The notes beneath the pieces are model-generated. The model saw nothing but the letters and a program-made list of their open reading frames with translations. It was not told the DNA's origin and did not search any database. A stretch of 64,000 nucleotides of DNA from Paenibacillus tianmuensis (lineage in GTDB: Bacteria; Bacillota; Bacilli; Paenibacillales; NBRC-103111), in NCBI RefSeq assembly GCF_900100345.1, contig NZ_FMTT01000018.1, forward strand, positions 37,499 through 101,498, written 5' to 3'. Of this stretch, positions 8,843 to 16,885 are shown one piece after another; the first letter of the stretch is position 1; each line of letters opens with the position of its first letter. Made by a program: the position numbers and the translations under genes.

Positions 8843-9550
8843 TCAGGCCGTGCCGCTGCTGTGGCTTCGCACGCCCAGATTCGGGAGCTGCCAGTCGATC
8901 TCCGCGTTGCCGATGCTTCGCAGAAAATCGTTGACCTGCGAGAATGGCTGGCTGCCGAAAAAGCCGCGATGCGCCGACAGCGGGCTCGGATGAACGGACC
9001 GCACGATGAAGTGGCGCCGCTCGGTAATCAGCTGCATTTTTTGCTGGGCCGGGCTTCCCCAGAGCACAAACACGACCGGCTTCTCCCGCTCGTTCAACAG
9101 TGAAATGACACGGTCGGTGAACGTCTCCCAACCCTGACCTTTGTGCGAATGCGCTTCGCCCTGACGCACGGTAAGCACCGTGTTCAGCAGCAGCACACCC
9201 TGCTCGGCCCAAGGCACCAGGCAGCCGTTATCGGGGATCGGACAGCCAAGGTCGCTTTGCAGCTCCTTGAATATGTTTTGCAGCGAAGGCGGTGCCGGGA
9301 TGCCAGGCTTGACCGAGAAGCTGAGGCCGTGAGCTTGTCCCGGGCCATGATACGGGTCTTGTCCGAGTATGACCACTTTGGTATCTGCATAAGAAGTATA
9401 ATGAAGGGCATTGAAAATATCGTGCATATCCGGGTATACCGTACGCGTGGCATACTCCTGCTTCAAAAACGGTCTAAGCCGATTATAATAAGGCGCCTGA
9501 AACTGGTCTTCCAGCAAAGGGGCCCAGTCGTTGTGCAATATCGCCGTCAC
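8843..9550 (-). CDS. ung: Uracil-DNA glycosylase
   Basis: A 235-residue family 1 uracil-DNA glycosylase that removes uracil from DNA at the start of base excision repair. Active-site motif 'GQDPYHG' (about 63-69) carries the catalytic Asp; '[12 protein letters not shown]' and the minor-groove loop '[13 protein letters not shown]' (about 186-198) are intact. GTG start at 9550 with GGGGAGTG upstream. It lies directly downstream of the FMN reductase gene on the same strand with a gap of 28 bases, so the two may be co-transcribed. Confidence 0.97.
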   Translation of the reverse strand: MTAILHNDWAPLLEDQFQAPYYNRLRPFLKQEYATRTVYPDMHDIFNALHYTSYADTKVVILGQDPYHGPGQAHGLSFSVKPGIPAPPSLQNIFKELQSDLGCPIPDNGCLVPWAEQGVLLLNTVLTVRQGEAHSHKGQGWETFTDRVISLLNEREKPVVFVLWGSPAQQKMQLITERRHFIVRSVHPSPLSAHRGFFGSQPFSQVNDFLRSIGNAEIDWQLPNLGVRSHSSGTA

Positions 9551-9578
9551 GGCGACCTCACTCCCCTTTCATTCCCGA

Positions 9579-10112
9579 TTATTTCCGAAATGTCGAGACC
9601 ATCTGAGCGAAATAGCCGACCGTGCGCTGCACGCGCTCCCGCGTCTTGGCATCTTCCGGTTCGCCTTCCGGCGTAAAGCTGCGCTGCGCTCCGCCGATGG
9701 AGATCCATTCCGGGCAGTTGATGCCGTGAACGTTGCGGACGATCGTCTGCAGCTGCTGCAGCGAACTGACGCCGACGGCTCCTCCAGCAGAGCTGACTGA
9801 CAGCGTCACCTTGCCATCGAAGTAGTCGAAGCCGGTAAAATCGAGTGCGTTCTTAAGGACACCCGACACGCTCCCGTGGTATTCCGGCGTCGCCAGCACG
9901 ATGCCGTCGGCTTCCAGCAGACGCTGCCTCAGTTCAACGATATTAGCATCGGTCTGATCGAGGTCCCCGTTGTAAAACGGCAGCGGCTTTTCATACAAAT
10001 CGAACAGGGTAACCTGACAATGCTTTTCTTCAAGCACCCGCGCAATATACCGGCATAACTGCGTGCTTGTAGCCTCTTTACGGTTACTTCCTGCAATAAT
10101 CGTAATTTTCAT
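9579..10112 (-). CDS. NADPH-dependent FMN reductase family protein
   Basis: A 177-residue flavodoxin-fold protein. The phosphate-binding loop 'GSNRKEATS' near the N terminus and the FMN-contact motif 'PEYHGSVSGVLKNALD' (about 96-111) place it in the NAD(P)H-dependent FMN reductase family (azoreductase/chromate-reductase-like). It would reduce FMN or quinone-like substrates in the cytosol. ATG at 10112 follows AAAGGAGCAG. It is upstream of ung. The physiological electron acceptor cannot be told from sequence. Confidence 0.88.
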   Translation of the reverse strand: MKITIIAGSNRKEATSTQLCRYIARVLEEKHCQVTLFDLYEKPLPFYNGDLDQTDANIVELRQRLLEADGIVLATPEYHGSVSGVLKNALDFTGFDYFDGKVTLSVSSAGGAVGVSSLQQLQTIVRNVHGINCPEWISIGGAQRSFTPEGEPEDAKTRERVQRTVGYFAQMVSTFRK

Positions 10113-10246
10113 CGTTTGGCTGCTCCTTTGCTTCTTTTAATGTTGCCCGCACGTTTCTGGGCTGCTCCCCCATCCTACCGAAATCGGTCGGAAGAAGCAA
10201 GCTTAAGTTGATTATCACTATTGGAAAACAAGGTCCCGCTTTCTTG

Positions 10247-10276
10247 TTGCAACCGGATGCGAGCATTCGCTACAAT
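10247..10276 (+). promoter_or_regulatory. SigmaA-type promoter of the peroxiredoxin gene
   Basis: TTGCAA and TACAAT separated by 18 bases, 43 bases upstream of the TTG start. Confidence 0.6.
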
Positions 10277-10318
10277 ACAACTAATGTATTTCGTCATCCA
10301 TTAGGAGGAGGGAAGCCT

Positions 10319-10771
10319 TTGCTTGCCATCGGGACCAAGGCTCCGGCATTTGCTGCAGACAGCACGCAGGGTACGGTCCGGTTAGCCGATCATTTGGGCA
10401 AACGGCCGGTCGTGCTTATTTTTTATCCGAAGGACAATACGCCCATCTGCACAAAGCAGCTTTGCGCCGTCCGCGATTCCAAGGCCCAGTACGCCGATTA
10501 TGATGCGCTGGTGCTGGGCATCAATCCCGGTTCGCTCGAAGAACACCGGCAGTTCTCGCAAAAGTTCGGTTACGATTTTCCGCTTGTCACCGATTCCGGG
10601 GAGACGATCCGTCAGCTGTACGATGTGGGCCAGACGTTATTCGGTCTGCTTGGGCAGCGGCGCATCGTCTATGTGATCGGCCGGGACGGCACGATCCGGT
10701 ATGCGGCAAGAGGAAACCGGCCTACCGCTGAAATTGTGGCTGCGTTAGCCCGGGACTCGAAATCGTCCTGA
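10319..10771 (+). CDS. Peroxiredoxin, BCP/PrxQ type
   Basis: A 150-residue thioredoxin-fold peroxidase. The peroxidatic cysteine lies in 'TPICTKQLC' (about 43-51), with a second Cys five residues on, the atypical two-Cys arrangement of PrxQ/BCP. The later 'FPLVTDSGETIRQLYDV' and 'YVIGRDGTIRY' match the family. It detoxifies H2O2 and organic hydroperoxides using thioredoxin. The TTG at 10319 is chosen since GGAGGAGG lies 7 bases upstream; reading from 10208 would add a nonconserved stretch that overlaps the promoter. It is monocistronic. Confidence 0.88.
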   Translation: MLAIGTKAPAFAADSTQGTVRLADHLGKRPVVLIFYPKDNTPICTKQLCAVRDSKAQYADYDALVLGINPGSLEEHRQFSQKFGYDFPLVTDSGETIRQLYDVGQTLFGLLGQRRIVYVIGRDGTIRYAARGNRPTAEIVAALARDSKSS

Positions 10772-10777
10772 CGTATG

Positions 10778-10826
10778 AAAAAAAACATGCAGTTCTTCCG
10801 CCTACGGAAGACTGCATGTTTTTTTT
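10778..10826. terminator. Shared bidirectional terminator (peroxiredoxin / pfkA)
   Basis: ACATGCAGTTCTTCCG pairs with CGGAAGACTGCATGT, with an A run before and eight T after. Confidence 0.9.
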
Positions 10827-10830
10827 GCTT

Positions 10831-11796
10831 TTATTGAGATAACCGTTTCGTAAGCTCGTATAATTCCATCTTGAATTGTTTTTTGGTGTTCACTACCTTG
10901 TCGATATCGGTCGCGACAAGCTCGCCTTTGATGATGCCGCATGCTTTGCCGGAATCTCCTGCGATCAGCCGACGTACGGCGAAATCGCCGAGGCTGCTCG
11001 CCAGAATCCGGTCGTTGTGCGTAGGCGTGCCGCCCCGCTGAATATGTCCGAGCACGGTCACACGTGGCTCGATACCGTTGCGCTTCATAATTTCCGCCGA
11101 GATATCTTCCCCTTTGCCTACGCCCTCGGCCACAATAATAATACTGTGACGCTTTCCTTGGGAGAAGTTTTCCGACATCCGGTTGGCGATTTCGTCCAGA
11201 TCGTACGGCACCTCGGGCACCAGAATCGTCTCCGCTCCGCTCGCCAGGCCGGCATAAAGGGCAATATCTCCGCAATGGCGGCCCATGACTTCGACAATGG
11301 ACGAGCGTTCATGGGAGCTCATCGTATCGCGCAGTTTATTGATCGCATCGACAACGATGCTGACCGCCGTGTCAAACCCGATGGTGAAATCGGTAAACGG
11401 GATGTCGTTGTCGATCGTTCCCGGCAGCCCCATCGTATTAATCCCGAGCTTGCTCAGCTTGTTCGCGCCTTGATACGAGCCATCCCCGCCGAGGACGACG
11501 AGCCCGTCGATTCCGCGCTTGCGCAGGTTGTCCGCCGCGAGCTGTTGCCCTTCCGGCGTGACGAACTCCTTACAGCGTGCCGTTTGCAGAATCGTTCCGC
11601 CGCGCTGAATGATGTCGCCGACGCTCCGCAGGTCCATCTCGCGGATATCGTCGTTGATCAGCCCGGCGTAGCCGCGCTGCACGGCGAATACTTCCAGACC
11701 GTGATACAAGCCGCTGCGCACAACGGCGCGAACGGCCGCGTTCATCCCCTGGGAATCGCCGCCGCTCGTAAGTACAGCAATTTTTTTTACAGACAT
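10831..11796 (-). CDS. pfkA: ATP-dependent 6-phosphofructokinase, variant
   Basis: A 321-residue PfkA that phosphorylates fructose 6-phosphate in glycolysis. Seen: ATP-site 'TSGGDSQGMNAAVRA' (10-24), 'GGDGSYQGA', the catalytic 'GTIDNDI' and 'MGRHCGDIALYAGLA'. Two normally invariant positions differ: Gln instead of Pro in GGDSxGMN and Phe instead of Gly in 'DIPFTDFTIGFDTA'. No pyk follows, unlike the usual pfkA-pyk operon, so this may be a second, diverged copy. ATG at 11796 has GAGGAGGAACC upstream. The family call is firm; catalytic efficiency and allostery are uncertain. Confidence 0.92.
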   Translation of the reverse strand: MSVKKIAVLTSGGDSQGMNAAVRAVVRSGLYHGLEVFAVQRGYAGLINDDIREMDLRSVGDIIQRGGTILQTARCKEFVTPEGQQLAADNLRKRGIDGLVVLGGDGSYQGANKLSKLGINTMGLPGTIDNDIPFTDFTIGFDTAVSIVVDAINKLRDTMSSHERSSIVEVMGRHCGDIALYAGLASGAETILVPEVPYDLDEIANRMSENFSQGKRHSIIIVAEGVGKGEDISAEIMKRNGIEPRVTVLGHIQRGGTPTHNDRILASSLGDFAVRRLIAGDSGKACGIIKGELVATDIDKVVNTKKQFKMELYELTKRLSQ

Positions 11797-11844
11797 GGTG
11801 GTTCCTCCTCGTCATCTTGACTGTCTCTTTAATTGTATATAGAA

Positions 11845-12921
11845 TCAAGAGGTTTTGCGGATCCAAATACTGTTAATGAAGAAAAACAAGCGCATCAGCG
11901 GACTGTCCTTCATCAACTTCCGGGATATCGTCTTCACTTGCCGCTGCTTGCTGACTTTAGGGTCAGACAGGTACAGCGCCAGCAATCCTTCGATAATCAT
12001 CCGGTGAAACCCCGGATGCTCGAGCTGTTCCGACTTGCTCTTCGCCTCCTCCACAATGAAGGCAATGCGTTCGACGGTCCGATCCATATTATCGTAGTAG
12101 CTGCAGAAATTAAGATCGCCGCCGGCCAGATCTTCCTCTTGGTCTATCAAATAATCAAGCAAAATGTGAAGTCCGCAAATGTACGGGAAATACGCCTCGT
12201 GAATTTGCCGGACCGTTTCCGGCTGCAGTTCCGGATCGGAAGCAGCCAAAAACAACATGAAAACGCCAAGCGTCGATCCCGTAGCGGCGGCAAATTCGTT
12301 CCACGCGACCGCAGGAAACCGTGCCCGGTGCTGCTCCCACCAGGACAGCAGCGCATCCTCGCGCAGCTCCCGGTGAATGTGCTTATACACCTGCAAATCG
12401 CAATACAGACCGACAAGCTCACGCACCGAATCGGCTGCAAGCGGGTAAGAAGGCAGCAGCCGGAGGCTGGCTTGACACGTCTTGACCAGTTCGTTCAAAT
12501 AACCGGCGTCGTCCTTCTCTTCCCGGAATTCGTAATAATCGTGCAGCGGCTCCGCCGGGTCGACCGCATCGAGCATCGACTGGTGCAGACGCCGAAAATC
12601 TTCCGGATCGAGCGAAGTGCTCCGGTCGCACAAGTTATCCAAATAATCGCTGATCGTCTGGAAAGCCACGATCAACGGAATGAGCACATGACGCATGGGC
12701 AGATTCGCAACGGCATAGACAGCACCGCCCTCACAGTGAAACTGCTTGCTGGTCATGCTTGCGATCGCTTGCTTTTGGAGCTCGGGATCAGGTATGGCTT
12801 CGGCTTTGACACGCCAGTGGCGAAGCTGCTCCCGCACCCCCGGCAGCAAAAAGCGATACACGCGCAGCATAAGTCCCATCGGGCGTTGGGGCACGTCAAT
12901 TGACGAACTACGGCGCCTCAA
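11845..12921 (-). CDS. ytpB: Tetraprenyl-beta-curcumene synthase family (DUF2600)
   Basis: A 358-residue class IB terpene synthase of the YtpB family, which cyclises C35 heptaprenyl diphosphate to tetraprenyl-beta-curcumene in Bacillus. The Asp-rich metal motif 'DYLDNLCDR' (about 90-98) and the second helical acidic segment 'LLDYLIDQEEDL' (about 256) are present. Cytosolic or membrane-associated. TTG at 12921 is preferred because GGAGG lies 8 bases upstream; an ATG at 12951 in frame lacks a site. The start overlaps the 3' end of the unknown gene at 12908-13513 by 14 bases, which suggests translational coupling. Confidence 0.88.
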   Translation of the reverse strand: MRRRSSSIDVPQRPMGLMLRVYRFLLPGVREQLRHWRVKAEAIPDPELQKQAIASMTSKQFHCEGGAVYAVANLPMRHVLIPLIVAFQTISDYLDNLCDRSTSLDPEDFRRLHQSMLDAVDPAEPLHDYYEFREEKDDAGYLNELVKTCQASLRLLPSYPLAADSVRELVGLYCDLQVYKHIHRELREDALLSWWEQHRARFPAVAWNEFAAATGSTLGVFMLFLAASDPELQPETVRQIHEAYFPYICGLHILLDYLIDQEEDLAGGDLNFCSYYDNMDRTVERIAFIVEEAKSKSEQLEHPGFHRMIIEGLLALYLSDPKVSKQRQVKTISRKLMKDSPLMRLFFFINSIWIRKTS

Positions 12922-13513
12922 GCAACGATCCTCCGCCTCCGCTTTGGACATAGCCGTATTCGAGAAGCAGGCGCATCTCCAGCCATTGGATATGCTTCAG
13001 CAGCTCCTCGGCCTGCTCGTCCCGTATCAGGGTGACGTGCCGCTCGATCAGCTCGTTAAACGCGCAGGGATCCCAACCGGACCCGGATGCCCACTCCTCC
13101 AGCCGTTCCCTGAACGCCGTATTTTTAATGCCTTGCAGGTCTGCCGTCCGCACATAACCGTAGACCCGGTCCGCGAACTCCGCATAGACCGGCAGGCTGC
13201 GCGCCATACGAAACCAGTAGTCGGCGTTAGGATAATCGCCTTCCATCCGGTGCATGATTCCGTGCCAGTAGCTGCCTGCGGGATTATGAATTTCCTGGGA
13301 CAGCGTATGTGATTTCTCCAAGCTCTCGTTAAACAAATGCAGCCCCGCTTTCACCGTGAGCGCATAAGCTTTCCGCTCCCCTTCGAAGACATCCAACGAC
13401 AGCTTTCCGATCCTGATATCGGCCAAGTCGTCGAGCTCTTCGTCGGGATAAAGCGAAGGTTTATGCGACGTCAGCTGCGCTGCGAGCCTGCTGAGACTAT
13501 CGGTCCAACTCAA
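12908..13513 (-). CDS. Conserved hypothetical protein upstream of ytpB
   Basis: A 201-residue soluble helical protein. Its most distinctive stretch is 'SYWHGIMHRMEGDYPNADYW' (about 80-99), a His/Trp-rich pattern I have seen in unnamed proteins that handle no known substrate. No signal peptide or membrane span. TTG at 13513 follows AAGGAGGTTG at good spacing; longer in-frame starts add nonconserved sequence. Its 3' end overlaps ytpB, so the two are probably co-expressed. Function is not known. Confidence 0.65.
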   Translation of the reverse strand: MSWTDSLSRLAAQLTSHKPSLYPDEELDDLADIRIGKLSLDVFEGERKAYALTVKAGLHLFNESLEKSHTLSQEIHNPAGSYWHGIMHRMEGDYPNADYWFRMARSLPVYAEFADRVYGYVRTADLQGIKNTAFRERLEEWASGSGWDPCAFNELIERHVTLIRDEQAEELLKHIQWLEMRLLLEYGYVQSGGGGSLLEAP

Positions 13514-13605
13514 GCTTACAACCTCCTTCTGCGTACCGTGTTGCCTTTCTATAGCTTTGCATGCATCGGGGTTCCCCCCATTATATTCGGTAATGGGCCG
13601 CGCAA

Positions 13606-13923
13606 TCAGTGATGAACCGCACGATCGGGCATGTCCTGATGAACCCGGAACCATAAGTGCAGCTCGTTGATCGTGCTGGCCAGATCGGCGATTTCACTGT
13701 TTAAGCGGCAGGACGTCGGAAAATGCTCTTCCACATTGAGCAGCTCCTGCTTCGCGATAATGACCCGCTCCAATTGCTTGATCCGATCGGGAATGCCGCC
13801 GCGGATTTCTTCCCAGCGCAGAAGCATCTCCGCTTGTTCCTGCTGGCCGAAGTCCTCAAATTCCTGTTCAAGACGGGGCAGCGGAATGCCGAGACGTTCG
13901 TCCAGTTCAAACGTGTAAGTCAT
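13606..13923 (-). CDS. Small helical hypothetical protein
   Basis: A 105-residue, fully helical, charged protein ('RLEQEFEDFGQQEQAEMLL', 'RIKQLERVIIAKQELL') that looks like a short coiled coil. It has no transmembrane segment and I do not recognise a family. ATG at 13923 with AAAGGTGG 8 bases upstream; a GTG four codons earlier is also possible. It precedes the 12908-13513 gene on the same strand with a 92-base gap. Confidence 0.55.
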   Translation of the reverse strand: MTYTFELDERLGIPLPRLEQEFEDFGQQEQAEMLLRWEEIRGGIPDRIKQLERVIIAKQELLNVEEHFPTSCRLNSEIADLASTINELHLWFRVHQDMPDRAVHH

Positions 13924-14106
13924 CTCCGTTTCCACCTTTCTCACCTTTTCTCGATTATGCAAAAGGCACGCACCGTTTGATCGATCCGTTTATCTATATA
14001 AATGTATCACGAACGATGAGTCGCTTCCAGTAGGTACGTAAATTTTTCTCCCTTGACTCCCCTATCCATGTTATAATGTGTGGCATGTGAAAAGAGGGAA
14101 GTCAAC

Positions 14107-14841
14107 ATGAACGATCTGCAGCAAACCCGTATTACGTTTCGGCAGCTGCTTGCCTTCTTTGTCCCCCTCGGAATGTCGGCGAGCCTTGTAACGATCTCCC
14201 ATGTCATCATCAACAGCACGCTGGCGCGCGCGGCTCCCCCGAAATTGTCATTGCAAGCTACGCCCTGCCGATGAGCATTCTGGGCATTACCGAGAGACCG
14301 GCGGTCCTGCTGCGGCAGACGTGTTCCACTTTGGTGCGCGACCGCCTCTCGTTTCGCGCATTGACGGCGGTAAGCCTTTATGTACTCGGGGCCATCTTCC
14401 TCATCGGCGCAGTCATCAGCTACACCCCCGCCGGACTGTGGGTGTTTTTGCGTTTGTTCGGGGTCGACGCTGCATCGAAGCCGACGTGAGCTTCTGGGAA
14501 GGAAGAGCTTTGTTAAAACACGAAATTCCGGAGAAGCAGCCGGACCATCCGATCGAGAAGCCGTCGCAAGTATTCTCATTCTATCGGCCGCTGCTGTACT
14601 CGTCGGTCATTGCGGTCATTTCGGGACCGGCGATCAGCGCTTTTCTCGGAAAGTGCTATGCGTCGCCTGGACTCCGGGCTGGAGCGGTATGATCGGCGCC
14701 CTGGCTCAATCGCTCGGCGTCGCGGCGGAAGCGGCGGTCGTCTGGGTCGTGCTGCGCTCGGCTCTGCGGGCGGACGAAGCCATTCCAAGGCCGCTGCCGG
14801 TCGCGGACCGAAAACCTAACGAATCGAGTGAAAGCTTATGA
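14107..14841 (+). pseudogene. Decayed MATE-like (multi-antimicrobial extrusion) gene
   Basis: Remnant of a membrane protein read in at least three frames. Frame one gives 'MNDLQQTRITFRQLLAFF' to 'STLARAAP' (14107 to about 14236). A one-base shift then gives 'IVIASYALPMSILGITERPA' and 'FLRLFGVDA' up to a TGA at 14489. The next conserved piece, 'SFWEGRALLKHEIPEKQ', follows at once in another frame, so a central block seems deleted. A last shift gives 'WSGMIGALAQSLGVAAEAAVVW' region to 14841. Intact relatives known to me are annotated as MatE-like proteins. The end overlaps the next MFS start by 4 bases. Confidence 0.75.
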
Positions 14842-16028
14842 GTATGTCCAAACCCCCGTACAACGAGGTTGTGCTGCGCAGTTTTACGTTTACGTATTAC
14901 ATGACGATGGCCGTGATCACATCGTTTTTTCCTTTATATTTCCAATCGAAAGGATTTTCCACGCTGCAAATCGGACTTTTGTATTCGGTCGGGCCGATGA
15001 TCGGGATCTTCTCGAACTTATTTTGGGGTGTGGCCAGCGATAAAGTCCGTAGCGTGAAAAAGATTTTGAACGTCATTTTTATCGGGCAGCTGCTGATGGC
15101 GGCTTGGACGTTTCAGACCGATACGTTCGGGCTTCTGATGGTGTTGATGGCCGCCTTCTTCTTTTTCCAGTCGCCGACCACCTCGCTGACCGACAGCTTG
15201 ATTCTGCTTACCGTAAGCCAAAACGGCAAAAGCTACGCGTCGTTCCGGGTCTGGGGCTCGATCGGCTTCGCCTTCGCGGCCCTCGTCTTCGGCCAGCTGC
15301 TCAAAAGCTACGGCGCCGGCTTGACCGTGGCGCTCTGTCTCGGCACGATTGCCTGCTCCCTGCTGCAATCGTTCCTGCTGAAGGATACGCGGGACGTCAA
15401 CGTGAAAAAGCCGGACTTTTCCGGGCTCCTCCCGATCATCGGCTCCCGTTCGTTTCTAGCGTTCCTGCTCACGGTACTGACGGTGTCCATCGCCCACCGG
15501 ATGAATGACGGCTTTCTCGCGCTATTCTTGCAGCGACTCGGCGGAGATCAATCCGTCGTCGGCTGGTCGTGGATGATGTCGGCGCTCAGCGAAATTCCGG
15601 TTTTCTTTCTGCTCAGCAAATACGGCCACAAGCTGAAAGAGCTGCCGCTGCTGGCGCTCTGCTGTCTTGCTTATGCCGTACGCTTCCTGCTCATGAGCCT
15701 GGTGGATAACCCGATGTGGGTGATTGCCATTCAGATGATGCATTCGATCACGTTCGGCGTGTTTTTGTTTACGACCATCCGGTACATTCAAAGCGTGGTT
15801 CCCGATCATTTCCGGGCCAGCGGCCAGGCAGTCTTTGCGATTACTTGGTCCGGACTAGCCGGTCTGCTCAGCGGCACGATTGGTGGCTGGTTATTCAACA
15901 GCTGGAGCCCGCACGCCGTGTATGCGGTCGGCTCCGTGCTCTCGTTCGTCGCCATGCTCGGATTTCTTGCCCTGTACGCCAAAGCGAAGAACGCTGCGGC
16001 AGGGGCAGGGCAAGATTCATTGCAATAG
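14838..16028 (+). CDS. MFS transporter, HcaT/MFS_1-like
   Basis: A 396-residue, 12-helix major facilitator. Motifs 'GVASDKVRSVKK' (loop 2-3), 'FRVWGSIGFAFAALV', 'AHRMNDGFLALFL' and 'ASGQAVFAITWSGLAG' run parallel to the carrier at 6168-7472, so the two are paralogues. The substrate is unknown; relatives are annotated as phenylpropionate or sugar permeases without direct proof. The ATG at 14838 overlaps the end of the decayed MATE-like gene, and only a weak GAGTGAAAG site precedes it, which suggests that it was once translationally coupled to that gene. Confidence 0.87.
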   Translation: MSMSKPPYNEVVLRSFTFTYYMTMAVITSFFPLYFQSKGFSTLQIGLLYSVGPMIGIFSNLFWGVASDKVRSVKKILNVIFIGQLLMAAWTFQTDTFGLLMVLMAAFFFFQSPTTSLTDSLILLTVSQNGKSYASFRVWGSIGFAFAALVFGQLLKSYGAGLTVALCLGTIACSLLQSFLLKDTRDVNVKKPDFSGLLPIIGSRSFLAFLLTVLTVSIAHRMNDGFLALFLQRLGGDQSVVGWSWMMSALSEIPVFFLLSKYGHKLKELPLLALCCLAYAVRFLLMSLVDNPMWVIAIQMMHSITFGVFLFTTIRYIQSVVPDHFRASGQAVFAITWSGLAGLLSGTIGGWLFNSWSPHAVYAVGSVLSFVAMLGFLALYAKAKNAAAGAGQDSLQ

Positions 16029-16039
16029 CTGCAGGATGG

Positions 16040-16090
16040 GCCGCCTTGGCAAACGTCTACTATCAAGAAGACGTTCCGGCGGCTTTTTTT
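16040..16090 (+). terminator. Intrinsic terminator after the MFS gene
   Basis: GCCGCC...AAACGTCT pairs with AAGACGTT...GGCGGC and is followed by seven T. Confidence 0.8.
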
Positions 16091-16192
16091 GCCTGCACTC
16101 TTAAGGTTTTCTTAACTTTTCATGAATTTTCCACTTCTAACTTGACCGGTCGTTTATACTGAATTAGAAAAATTCGACAACGGAGGGGTTAT

Positions 16193-16885
16193 GTGCTTGC
16201 GGTAGAACATTTGTCACACAGCTTTCGCAGCGGCAGCGAAAACACGCCTGTCCTGCACAAAATTGACTTCCGAGTGGACAAAGGAGAAATGATCGCCCTG
16301 CTCGGCAGCTCCGGCTCGGGAAAATCGACGCTGCTGAACCTGATGGCCGGCTTGATGAAGCCGACGTCCGGAAGCATTCTGATCAGTGGCCAGGCGATCG
16401 AGAAAATGAGTGAAAACCAGCTTGCGGAATTCCGCCGGACGCATATCGGCTTTATTTTTCAATCGTACGAATTGATTCCGCATTTGACCGTCCGCGAGAA
16501 CGTCGAGCTGCCGCTTGTCTTTCAAGGCTTGCGAGGCAAGCACCGCCAAGAAAAAGCGATCGCGCTACTCGCCAAGGTTGGCCTCGGGGAAAAGACCGAG
16601 ATGTTCCCCTCGCAGTTATCCGGCGGGCAGCAGCAGCGGGTTAGCATCGCCCGTTCGCTCATTACGCAGCCGACTATCGTATTCGCGGACGAGCCGACCG
16701 GGAACCTCGATACGAAGACGGAGAAAGAAATTATCGATCTGCTGGTCGATTTGAATCAGACGCTCGGCATCACCTTTGTCATCGTTACCCACGAGCTGGA
16801 GGTCGCCAAGCGAACCCGGAGAGTCATTCAACTGCGCGACGGGTACTTGGTCGAAGACGGCGCCTGGGCAGGTGACGCCGAATGA
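16193..16885 (+). CDS. ABC transporter ATP-binding protein, MacB/LolD type
   Basis: A 230-residue ATPase. Walker A 'LGSSGSGKSTLLNL' (about 35-48), Q-loop 'GFIFQSYELIPHLT', signature 'LSGGQQQRVSIARSL' (about 142) and Walker B 'IVFADEPTGNLD' are complete. With the overlapping permease and the following membrane-fusion-like protein it forms a MacB-type export system, likely for antimicrobial peptides or lipid-like compounds. GTG at 16193 with GGAGGGG upstream; the nearby ATG at 16191 is out of frame. The upstream region holds TTAAGG/TTAACT repeats 11 bases apart, a layout used by OmpR-family regulators, but no regulator gene adjoins. Confidence 0.92.
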   Translation: MLAVEHLSHSFRSGSENTPVLHKIDFRVDKGEMIALLGSSGSGKSTLLNLMAGLMKPTSGSILISGQAIEKMSENQLAEFRRTHIGFIFQSYELIPHLTVRENVELPLVFQGLRGKHRQEKAIALLAKVGLGEKTEMFPSQLSGGQQQRVSIARSLITQPTIVFADEPTGNLDTKTEKEIIDLLVDLNQTLGITFVIVTHELEVAKRTRRVIQLRDGYLVEDGAWAGDAE

